10,191 nt of DNA from Eubacterium sp. TM05-53 (GTDB lineage Bacteria; Bacillota_I; Bacilli_A; Erysipelotrichales; Erysipelotrichaceae). The notes under the pieces are model-generated. The model did no database searches. It was given only the letters and a program-made list of their open reading frames with translations, and was not told where the DNA came from. The stretch spans positions 1 through 10,191 of the forward strand of contig NZ_QSPK01000074.1 in NCBI RefSeq assembly GCF_003436425.1. The letters are read 5' to 3'. This document shows positions 1-6,045 of this stretch, piece by piece. The translations under genes and the position numbers were made by a program. Position 1 is the stretch's first letter; every line of letters starts with the position of its first letter.

Positions 1-28
1 CCCAAATAGTAGAAACATGGTTAAGCAT
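1..28 (-). CDS. 5' end of an unidentified leftward gene (partial)
   Basis: Read on the minus strand, an ATG at 28-26 opens a frame giving MLNHVSTIW before the window edge. A strong Shine-Dalgarno GGGAGG lies at 42-37, eight bases upstream, inside a longer purine-rich stretch (AAGGTGAAGGGAGG). The ribosome binding site and spacing are what make me call it a gene start; nine residues are too few to name a family. The two leftward-reading hairpins at 121-186 lie in what would be its 5' leader, so the gene may be controlled by attenuation. The product is unknown. Confidence 0.5.
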
Positions 29-58
29 AGAGCTGACCTCCCTTCACCTTCTTAGAAT

Positions 59-77
59 GCGAGCGGAGCGAGCCGCG
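59..77. repeat. GC-rich patch with repeated GAGC units
   Basis: This short patch contains GAGC three times (GCGAGCGGAGCGAGC) followed by CGCG. It is far richer in G and C than the surrounding DNA, which is mostly A/T. It lies between the partial leftward gene and the hairpins. Such G/C-rich patches are common at the edges of acquired elements in low-GC Bacillota, but there is no terminal repeat or target duplication here to prove it. Confidence 0.35.
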
Positions 78-120
78 AAAAGTGAGAAAAAGTCAAGAAA
101 AAAGACAAAATAGTGGAGGG

Positions 121-165
121 AAATAAAAAAGAAGCTAATAAAAAAGAGCACTGTTTATCAGCTTC
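121..165 (-). promoter_or_regulatory. Second, alternative leftward hairpin with U-tract
   Basis: On the minus strand GAAGCTGATAAA (165-154) pairs with TTTATTAGCTTC (142-131). All 12 positions pair, one as G-U, with an 11-nt loop, and TTTTTTATTT follows at 130-121. Read on the plus strand the wobble becomes an A-C mismatch and there is no T-tract, so the minus strand is the likely functional one. Its loop swallows the 3' arm of the neighbouring hairpin (140-186), so the two are either mutually exclusive or form a pseudoknot. That arrangement is typical of transcription attenuators. Confidence 0.45.
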
Positions 166-186
166 GAGAGTTTTCGACAGTGCTCT
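140..186 (-). terminator. Leftward rho-independent terminator or attenuator hairpin
   Basis: On the minus strand a perfect 10-bp inverted repeat, AGAGCACTGT (186-177) and ACAGTGCTCT (154-145), encloses a 22-nt loop and is followed by TTTTT at 144-140. There is no matching T-run on the plus side. Since no leftward gene is evident immediately upstream, it may be a conditional terminator in the leader of the leftward gene starting at 28 rather than a simple end-of-gene terminator. Confidence 0.55.
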
Positions 187-515
187 ACATTACTAAGGAG
201 GAATATGTCTTTGTGTTGAATGAGCTGTCTAAGCTGAACAACTACGCCTTGACTATGCCTAAAGATGTAGAAGAAACGAATATAACTTTAACATCTATGC
301 CAATCGAGTGTGCTATTGTCGAACGATATTCAGTGCTTTACGATCTCATGTTCGAAGCTGAATATGTACAGAAAGATGTAGATGATGAAACTTTAGTCAG
401 TGATAGAGAAAGAGATTATACAGACTTTCTTATAGGCAAGAAGTTCTCAGCAAGCTTTGACCTTGACAAAGAATATCAAGATTATTTGAATCAGAAGACT
501 TTGCTGGGGCTTTAA
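180..515 (+). CDS. Hypothetical protein, about 100-111 aa
   Basis: This ORF encodes an acidic soluble protein with no signal peptide, membrane segment or domain I recognise. The C-terminal half is rich in Asp, Glu and Lys (a VDDETLVSDRERDYTDF stretch). The start is unclear. The GTG at 180 lies inside a hairpin arm and has no ribosome binding site. AAGGAGG at 195-201 would suit the in-frame GTG at 213 (11-nt spacing), giving about 100 residues beginning LNELSKLNNYAL. The ATG at 205 is out of frame and stops after four codons. Codon use (CTG, GCC, AAC) differs somewhat from the operon to the right, hinting at a different origin. It could be a small accessory gene or the remnant of a longer one. 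Coding status is moderately supported; function is unknown. Confidence 0.45.
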   Translation: MLYITKEEYVFVLNELSKLNNYALTMPKDVEETNITLTSMPIECAIVERYSVLYDLMFEAEYVQKDVDDETLVSDRERDYTDFLIGKKFSASFDLDKEYQDYLNQKTLLGL

Positions 516-763
516 ATATTTCTTTGCTTGAATTTCCTCGCTTTGTATAAAACTCTTAGCACAAGAGAACTCTCTGCATAAACAAAACACTATTATCTTT
601 CTTCTATTCTAACGTGTACAAAACACGACTATAAACCAATTATACTCGTAAATGTTTTGTCTAAAGGAAAGAATCGTGAACAAAACTCCTCACATACGAT
701 GAACATAGGCTCTACGCTGCTCCGAACATATTGTTTATTTCTTTTTACTTTCTCTTTTTCTGC
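516..763. other. AT-rich intergenic stretch without a recognisable gene
   Basis: I see no credible ORF, tRNA or known RNA here. Minor structures are a small hairpin at 613-627 (CGTGT/ACACG), several copies of ACAAAAC, and a GTTTTGT...ACAAAAC inverted pair around 654-686. A minus-strand TATAAT is present at 644-639, but no convincing -35 box lies upstream. The stretch separates the accessory-looking left edge from the dehydrogenase terminator. Confidence 0.4.
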
Positions 764-792
764 AAAATAAAAAGAAGGCAAGATGCCTTCTT
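764..792 (-). terminator. Terminator of the FucO-type dehydrogenase gene
   Basis: On the minus strand AAGAAGGCA (792-784) and TGCCTTCTT (780-772) form a perfect 9-bp stem with a 3-nt loop, followed by a T-rich tract at 771-764. The first bases of the stem overlap the TAA stop codon. This is a classic intrinsic terminator for the dehydrogenase transcript. Confidence 0.88.
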
Positions 793-1954
793 AGTCTCTT
801 CCGTTAAATGCGTATTTGTATAAGTCGAAGATCAATTCTTTAGTACATGGACGTGGGTTACCACCTGTACATACGTCAGCCATAGCTGAATCTGTTAATG
901 TAGGTAAGTCTTCTTCTTTTACACCGATTTCTTTTAAGCTTTGAGCAATTCCGCAATCTTTACTTAATTGAATAACGGCATCAATAGCAGCTTGACGATA
1001 TTCTTCTTGAGACATTTCATCAACACCTTCAACTCCCATTACACGAGCGATTTCTCTAAATTTTTCACCAGTGTAATCTTTGTTGAATTCCATAACATAT
1101 GGAAGTAATGTAGCACAAGCCACACCATGAGGGATTCCGTAGAATGCGCTTAATGGGTGAGCCATACCGTGGTCAACACCTAAACCAACGTTAGAGAATG
1201 CCATACCTGTCATATATTGTCCTAAAGCCATGTCTTCACGTCCTTTTGGATCGTTAACACATGCTGCACGTAAGCTTCTTGAAATGATTTCGATAGCTTT
1301 TAAGTTTAATGTATCTGCAAGTTCCCAAGCAGCTAAAGTTGTATATCCTTCGATAGCGTGAGTTAACGCATCAAGACCAGTACTTGCTGTTAAGCCTTTT
1401 GGCATACTTGACATCATTTCTGGGTCGATGATCGCAACAACTGGAATATCGTGAGCATCTACACAAACAAATTTTCTTTTCTTTTCAGTATCTGTGATTA
1501 CATAGTTGATTGTAGTTTCGGCTGCAGTACCTGCTGTAGTAGCGATTGCGATAACTGGAACAGATTTGTTTTTAGTTGGAGCAACACCTTCTAAGCTAAC
1601 AACATCTTCAAATTCAGGGTTAGCCAAGATGATTCCAATACCTTTACAAGTATCTTGTGGGCTTCCACCACCAATAGCAATCAAATAGTCGGCACCAGCA
1701 GCTTTAGCTGCTTTTACACCGTTTTTAACTTGTTCAACAGTTGGGTTTGCCTTAACTTCATCATAAATTTCATATGGAAGTCCAGCTTCATCTAATAAGT
1801 CTGTAACTTTAGTAGCTACACCAAATTTGATCAAGTCTTTATCAGTAACAACTAAACCTTTCTTTAATCCACGTGCTTTAACTTCTGTAACCACTTCTTT
1901 GATGGCTCCAGCACCATGATAACTTGTTTCATTTAAAATAAAACGATTTGCCAT
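791..1954 (-). CDS. fucO: Iron-dependent alcohol dehydrogenase, lactaldehyde reductase/1,2-propanediol dehydrogenase type
   Basis: This is a 387-residue group III alcohol dehydrogenase, close to E. coli FucO in length and in long recalled stretches (MANR.ILNET at the start, LIAIGGGSPQDTCK, RKFVCVD.HDIP, EMALGQY, FSNVGLG, DVCTGGNPR). The dinucleotide site is the GGGSPQD loop at 95-101. The four expected metal ligands are Asp195, His199, His262 and His276. FucO reduces lactaldehyde to 1,2-propanediol with NADH in anaerobes, and relatives accept other short aldehydes or ketones. The start is supported by AAGGAGG about 11 nt upstream. It is divergent from the glycyl radical operon across a shared control region, so reduction of a carbonyl made by that pathway is plausible but inferred. 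Its own promoter, cre-like box and terminator suggest it is also regulated independently, as a general NADH sink. Confidence 0.92.
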   Translation of the reverse strand: MANRFILNETSYHGAGAIKEVVTEVKARGLKKGLVVTDKDLIKFGVATKVTDLLDEAGLPYEIYDEVKANPTVEQVKNGVKAAKAAGADYLIAIGGGSPQDTCKGIGIILANPEFEDVVSLEGVAPTKNKSVPVIAIATTAGTAAETTINYVITDTEKKRKFVCVDAHDIPVVAIIDPEMMSSMPKGLTASTGLDALTHAIEGYTTLAAWELADTLNLKAIEIISRSLRAACVNDPKGREDMALGQYMTGMAFSNVGLGVDHGMAHPLSAFYGIPHGVACATLLPYVMEFNKDYTGEKFREIARVMGVEGVDEMSQEEYRQAAIDAVIQLSKDCGIAQSLKEIGVKEEDLPTLTDSAMADVCTGGNPRPCTKELIFDLYKYAFNGRD

Positions 1955-1989
1955 AAGTATTATTTCCTCCTTGTATACTTGTTGATTTC

Positions 1990-2018
1990 ATTGTACGAGT
2001 AAAACCGCTTACATACAA
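1990..2018 (-). promoter_or_regulatory. Probable promoter of the dehydrogenase gene
   Basis: On the minus strand TTGTAT (2018-2013) and TACAAT (1995-1990) are 17 bp apart, in front of the ribosome binding site and start at 1954. The -10 is good (5/6) and the -35 keeps only TTG of the consensus. A cre-like element lies between the two boxes, so repression by steric blocking would be expected. Confidence 0.5.
1999..2014 (-). promoter_or_regulatory. cre-like CcpA catabolite-control site
   Basis: The minus strand reads ATGTAAGCGGTTTTAC, matching the Bacillus cre consensus WTGNNARCGNWWWCAW at 14 of 16 positions, with the central ARCG core intact. It sits between the -35 and -10 of the dehydrogenase promoter, a position linked to repression. 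It is also about 100 bp upstream of the operon's likely transcription start, a distance seen where CcpA activates. The sequence match is direct; binding is inferred. Confidence 0.6.
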
Positions 2019-2044
2019 GTTACAAATTGATAATAATGTCACAT

Positions 2045-2090
2045 ATGAACAATAATGAACAAAAATGATTGACAATGAATCAATATGAAT
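2045..2090 (+). promoter_or_regulatory. Five 10-bp-phased ATGAWY repeats, probable DeoR-type operator
   Basis: The hexamers ATGAAC, ATGAAC, ATGATT, ATGAAT and ATGAAT begin at 2045, 2055, 2065, 2075 and 2085, exactly one every 10 bp, so all face the same side of the helix. The -35 box of the operon promoter (2069-2074) lies inside the third unit. Several DeoR-family repressors, such as IolR, use tandem direct repeats with about one helical turn of spacing, and a DeoR regulator is the third gene of the operon. Autoregulation is therefore the simplest reading, but it is inferred. Confidence 0.55.
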
Positions 2091-2097
2091 TTATGCT
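2069..2097 (+). promoter_or_regulatory. Promoter of the glycyl radical enzyme operon
   Basis: A perfect -35 TTGACA (2069-2074) is followed after 17 bp by TATGCT (2092-2097), which keeps the key first, second and last bases of the -10 box. Transcription would start near 2104, leaving a very short leader that begins about at the GAGGTG ribosome binding site (2105-2110) for the ATG at 2117. Confidence 0.68.
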
Positions 2098-2116
2098 ATA
2101 GATGTGAGGTGAAAAT

Positions 2117-4381
2117 ATGGCTAGAATTAATATTGATGGTGAACAAAATGTTGAGGTTTCAATTAAAATTCCATGTGAAAAGAGTTATTCTGAACAATTA
2201 GAAATCATGGAAGCTTATACGAAAGTACACAAAGAAAATAGTTCTAAAAATAAGGCAATTCGTGAAGTGAAATGTTTAAAAGTATTATTTCCTCGTTTGT
2301 TTAGAAGTATTGAGTCTGATGATTTAATTGCTGGACGCTTAGATTTTTTACCTATTGGATTTGGTAGTGTGACAAGCATTGGTGGAGTAGGGCACTATTG
2401 TGTTTTCCATAAGCTTCGTGCTTTTAAAGAACATTTAAATACTGATGAAGAGAAGGCAAGAGTGGATGCGTTATATGACTATTGGCAAGATCATGATGTA
2501 AAGAGTATTTATTGCCAGGATGTATTAAATGAAGATACAACAGGTCGCTTCATTGATTGTAAATATCCATTTATGGCAACAGCTCGCCTATCCGGTATGA
2601 TGTTAGACTATAAGAAACTCGTTACATTAGGCATTAATGGATTGGTTGAATTGATTCAAAGTTATCCTACAAATGAGTTTATGCAAGCATGTTTAGAAAG
2701 TATGTATCTCTTTAAATCTGTTATTCGCAAACAAATCGATTTGGTTAATCAAAGCTATACGTTAGATGAATCTAGAAATCATGATTTAGATTTAATGAAA
2801 CAAGATTTGGAGTATATCTTAGAACATAAACCAGCTACTTTCCATCAGGCTCTTCAATTATTCTGGCTATATGCATTATGTGCAGGCTGCATTAACTATG
2901 GGCGTTTGGACATCGTGCTTGGACCATTTTTAAAAAAGGATATGGATTCCGGATTGATCGATGAAAATGAGGCTTATCGCTATTTAAAATCATTATGGAA
3001 AATGATTGAAAATAGAAGGACAACTGTAAATGGCCGAATCATTGTAGGCGGTAAAGGAAGAGAAAATGTAGAAGCGTGTGATTTATTTACAAGAATTTGT
3101 TTAAAAGTATGTAAAGATACCCGCTATGTCGAACCACAATTTACATTGCGTTTTGATTCAAATACGCCAAAAGATATCATGGACATGGCCTATGAATGTA
3201 TTGCCAGTGGAGCAACGTATCCAACCTTATATAATGATGATGTGAATGTGGATGCTGTGGAATATGCGATGCGTGTAAATCGTAAAACGGCAGAACAATA
3301 TATTCCATTTGGATGTGGTGAATTTGTGATTCAAGGAAAGAGTGTGGGAACTCCGAATACTATGTTGAACTTGACTAAAATATTACAGTTGGCATTAAAT
3401 TCTGGATATGATCCAATGAATCACGTTTATAAAGCTGGTTCAGTTAAAGTACTTCCACTTTCTTGTTTTAGAACCTTTGAAGAATTCTATGATCAATATA
3501 AAGCTTTATTAGATTACTATTTTGATTTAAGCATATATTGCCAAAAACATTCTTATGAAGTGATGAATCAAGAAGTTAGTTTCTTGTTCAACTCGATTTT
3601 AATGGATGATTGTTTGGAAAGACAAAAGGCAATATTAGATGGTGGTATTGAAATACTGGGTGGCACAAATGAAACCTATGGAAATATCAATACAAGTGAT
3701 GCACTATATGCCATTAAAACATTGGTGTTTGATCAAAAGAAATATACTTTAGAAGAATTGAACGAAGCCGCATTGCACAATTTTTCAGGATATGAACATT
3801 TACGAAAAGAGATTTTAGCTTTACCTAAATATGGAAATGATTTAAATGATGTCGATGAACTTGCAAACGATTTATTTGAATATGTGGCGAAAGGGATTCG
3901 TAATCGCGGTATCCAAAATGGCATGGATTATTATTTGATTGTTATTTCAAATAACCAGACGAACACCGACTGGGGACATCAGACTGACGCAAGCTTGGAT
4001 GGAAGATTAAAGGGTGTATATTTAAATCCAGCGAATAATCCACAAGGTTTTGCCGCAAATAGTGGACCAACCGCTGTATTGAATTCATTATGTAAATTTA
4101 AGGCGAAATATCATGGGGGAAGTGTACAAAACATAAAGTTTACGCCTCGAATGATGCATGAGGATAAAGAGAAAGTAAAAGTCTTATTTGATACATATTT
4201 TAAAAAAGGTGGATGTCAATTGATGGTTACTGTAGTTGATCATGGTCAATTAGAAGATGCTCAAAAACATCCTGAAAAATATCCAGATTTAATCGTTCGT
4301 GTAGCCGGCTATAGCGCTGTCTTTGTGAATTTGACAAAAGATGTTCAAGATGAACTCTTAAGTAGGACTTTATATGATTAG
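2117..4381 (+). CDS. Glycyl radical enzyme of unassigned specificity (C-O lyase-like, not pyruvate formate-lyase)
   Basis: This 754-residue protein has the GRE architecture: a long PFL-like barrel domain and a C-terminal glycyl radical domain. The radical motif RVAGYSAVF places the radical on Gly731. The thiyl Cys is Cys400 in FGCGEF, with Glu402 two residues on, as in the GCVEP loops of glycerol, propanediol and choline lyases. Pyruvate formate-lyase needs two adjacent Cys, so that reaction is excluded. Aligned without gaps on the glycerol dehydratase loop, Gly407, Lys408 and Gly411 are kept. Pro becomes Phe403, the substrate-binding Asp becomes Asn414, and the His before it becomes Pro413. 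Near the radical loop the usual PLADGISP-like segment is replaced by LNPANNPQG (about 636-644). It is the first gene of the operon, starts after GAGGTG, and overlaps its activase by 8 bp. I infer a hydroxylated, probably phosphorylated, sugar-like substrate. The family is certain; the substrate is unknown. Confidence 0.9.
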   Translation: MARINIDGEQNVEVSIKIPCEKSYSEQLEIMEAYTKVHKENSSKNKAIREVKCLKVLFPRLFRSIESDDLIAGRLDFLPIGFGSVTSIGGVGHYCVFHKLRAFKEHLNTDEEKARVDALYDYWQDHDVKSIYCQDVLNEDTTGRFIDCKYPFMATARLSGMMLDYKKLVTLGINGLVELIQSYPTNEFMQACLESMYLFKSVIRKQIDLVNQSYTLDESRNHDLDLMKQDLEYILEHKPATFHQALQLFWLYALCAGCINYGRLDIVLGPFLKKDMDSGLIDENEAYRYLKSLWKMIENRRTTVNGRIIVGGKGRENVEACDLFTRICLKVCKDTRYVEPQFTLRFDSNTPKDIMDMAYECIASGATYPTLYNDDVNVDAVEYAMRVNRKTAEQYIPFGCGEFVIQGKSVGTPNTMLNLTKILQLALNSGYDPMNHVYKAGSVKVLPLSCFRTFEEFYDQYKALLDYYFDLSIYCQKHSYEVMNQEVSFLFNSILMDDCLERQKAILDGGIEILGGTNETYGNINTSDALYAIKTLVFDQKKYTLEELNEAALHNFSGYEHLRKEILALPKYGNDLNDVDELANDLFEYVAKGIRNRGIQNGMDYYLIVISNNQTNTDWGHQTDASLDGRLKGVYLNPANNPQGFAANSGPTAVLNSLCKFKAKYHGGSVQNIKFTPRMMHEDKEKVKVLFDTYFKKGGCQLMVTVVDHGQLEDAQKHPEKYPDLIVRVAGYSAVFVNLTKDVQDELLSRTLYD

Positions 4382-5258
4382 AATTTCCAATATTGAAAAA
4401 TTTGCCACACATGATGGGCCGGGCATTCGTACAACTGTCTTTTTAAAAGGCTGTCCTTTACATTGTCCTTGGTGTGCGAATCCAGAAACATGGAAGATAG
4501 AACCCGTATTGATGCATGATATAAGAAAGTGTGTAGGATGTAAAACATGTATGCATGTGTGTAAACAAAGTGCCATTTCATTTCCTTTTCAATGGGATAT
4601 GGATGCATGTGTATATTGTAAAAAATGTGAAGAATACTGTTTACAGGATGCGATTTCTTTTGCAGGAAAAGATATGGAAATTGAAGATGTTGTTTATGAA
4701 GTATTAAAAGATAAAGAATATTATGAACAATCCAATGGCGGAGTAACTATTAGTGGTGGAGAGCCATTTCTACAGTTTGATGCTTTTCTAGAATTGATCA
4801 AACAATGTAAAAATAAAGGGTTACATGTAGCAGTAGAAACAACTGGAAATTATAGTTTAGATACATTAAAAGAAGCATTGCCATATATTGATTTATTTTT
4901 AATGGATTTAAAACATTTGGATGCACAAAAGTTAAAAGATATTACTGGTGGTAATTTAGAATTGATATTGAATAATTTTAAGTACCTTGCTCAACATTGC
5001 CCGAATAAAGTGATTGTGAGAATGCCTGTGATTCCAAGATTTAATGATGATATTTGTGAAGATGTCATTAGGTTTTGTGCAAATTTAAAACTTTCTGAAG
5101 TTAATCTTCTACCATTTCATACGATGGGTAAAAGTAAATGGAATCAATTGAATAAAGAATTTGTTTATGATCAAGATAAAATGATGGATCGAAATGATTT
5201 AACCCAATATATAGATATTGGGAAACAATTAGGTGTGTATGTAAAGATAGGAGGATAA
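4374..5258 (+). CDS. Glycyl radical enzyme activase (radical SAM, two extra Fe-S clusters)
   Basis: This 294-residue radical SAM protein installs the Gly radical on the GRE by abstracting hydrogen with a 5'-deoxyadenosyl radical. The SAM cluster ligands are Cys27, Cys31 and Cys34 (GCPLHCPWC), after the HDGPGIRT segment shared by PflA-type activases. A ferredoxin-like insert follows with two CxxCxxCxxxC sets, Cys53/56/59/63 and Cys79/82/85/89. These are typical of activases for dehydratase and decarboxylase GREs and absent from classical PflA. The SAM-binding ISGGEP is at 126-131. The ATG lies within the last codons of the GRE gene (8-bp overlap), so the pair is probably translationally coupled and this enzyme is its dedicated activase. 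Confidence 0.95.
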   Translation: MIRISNIEKFATHDGPGIRTTVFLKGCPLHCPWCANPETWKIEPVLMHDIRKCVGCKTCMHVCKQSAISFPFQWDMDACVYCKKCEEYCLQDAISFAGKDMEIEDVVYEVLKDKEYYEQSNGGVTISGGEPFLQFDAFLELIKQCKNKGLHVAVETTGNYSLDTLKEALPYIDLFLMDLKHLDAQKLKDITGGNLELILNNFKYLAQHCPNKVIVRMPVIPRFNDDICEDVIRFCANLKLSEVNLLPFHTMGKSKWNQLNKEFVYDQDKMMDRNDLTQYIDIGKQLGVYVKIGG

Positions 5259-5259
5259 T

Positions 5260-6045
5260 ATGCTTTCAAAGGAAAGAATGGTACGAATTGTACAACTTTT
5301 AGAAGAAAGACAATTTGTGACAGTAAAAGAATTGCAAGAAAGTTTTGATGTTTCTAGATCAAGTGTCATGCGAGATTTGATTGAATTAGAAAACCAGGGA
5401 TTAATACAAAGAGAGCGTGGAGGAGCCAGTTTAAAAAGTGTAAGTACAACACTTACAAATTATAATGAGATGTCTATTGTTTCAAAAGAAAACTTGAATA
5501 TGGAAGAAAAGAATTTGATATGTGCCAATGCAGCTCAAAGTATTCGTGATGGGGATTGTGTATATATTGATTCTGGGACAACACCAGCTCACATTCTAGA
5601 TTATATTCAGGATAAAAGAATTAAATTGGTTACACCAAGTATTTATTTGATTCGAAAACTGCCAGCCAGTTTTAAAGGGGATATTTTCTTGTTGGGAGGA
5701 GAATTCAATCGTTCTTATGATACAAGCTATGGTTCTTTAACTTTAGATATGATTCGACAATTTCATTTTGATCATGCCTTTTTAAGTACGAATGGTATTG
5801 AATTAGAAAATGGAAATGTATATGTATTTGATTTTAATGTAGGTGCCTGCAAAAAAGCAATCATGGAATGCAGTGAAAAATGCGACTTATTGATTGATGC
5901 ATCAAAATATGGTGTCAAGGCTATGTGTAACTGGGCAAATTTAAAAGACTTCCACAGTGTGTATGTGGATGTTTATGAACAGGATAGAGAAATACCAGAA
6001 AATTTTGTGGTGTGTAAAGGAGAAGATGAAAATGAAGACAAATGA
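5260..6045 (+). CDS. DeoR-family transcriptional repressor
   Basis: This 261-residue regulator has an N-terminal winged helix-turn-helix (about 5-57, recognition helix VSRSSVMRDLIELE and wing RERGGA). A DeoR sensor domain (about 75-235) carries the family signatures IDSGTT (103-108), LGGEF (145-149), FLSTNGI (174-180) and DASKYG (213-218). DeoR regulators usually respond to a phosphorylated sugar or polyol from the pathway they control, so its presence points to a sugar-phosphate intermediate. The start follows AGGAGG (5249-5254) by five bases, and only 1 nt separates it from the activase stop. The 10-bp-phased repeats in the operon promoter are the obvious candidate operator. The inducer is unknown. 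Acidic tail residues overlap the start of the next gene. Confidence 0.9.
   Translation: MLSKERMVRIVQLLEERQFVTVKELQESFDVSRSSVMRDLIELENQGLIQRERGGASLKSVSTTLTNYNEMSIVSKENLNMEEKNLICANAAQSIRDGDCVYIDSGTTPAHILDYIQDKRIKLVTPSIYLIRKLPASFKGDIFLLGGEFNRSYDTSYGSLTLDMIRQFHFDHAFLSTNGIELENGNVYVFDFNVGACKKAIMECSEKCDLLIDASKYGVKAMCNWANLKDFHSVYVDVYEQDREIPENFVVCKGEDENEDK

Noticed and set aside
639..644. Minus-strand TATAAT as promoter of a leftward transcript or small RNA reaching the 140-186 hairpin
   Set aside because: The -10 is perfect, but no acceptable -35 lies 15-19 bp upstream and there is no TGn extension. In such AT-rich DNA a TATAAT alone is weak evidence.
1506..1688. Short plus-strand ORF inside the dehydrogenase gene, and similar antisense ORFs within the GRE and activase genes
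   Set aside because: These are opposite-strand shadows of strongly supported genes, without ribosome binding sites or domain features.
1970..2019. CTTGTAT...ATACAAG inverted repeat in the divergent region as a Rex or other redox operator
   Set aside because: The arms are 36 bp apart and do not match the TTGTGA-N8-TCACAA type of Rex site. It may be chance, overlapping the promoter and cre box.
2117..4381. Pyruvate formate-lyase as the function of the glycyl radical enzyme
   Set aside because: Formate acetyltransferases need two adjacent Cys at the active site. Here only Cys400 is present, followed by Gly and Glu, and the activase has the extra Fe-S clusters typical of other GRE types.
5957..6031. 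A longer NanE-like protein starting at 5957
   Set aside because: The extra 25 residues lie wholly within the DeoR gene, have no ribosome binding site, and extend beyond the usual NanE N-terminus. AAAGGAG with good spacing points to the ATG at 6032.
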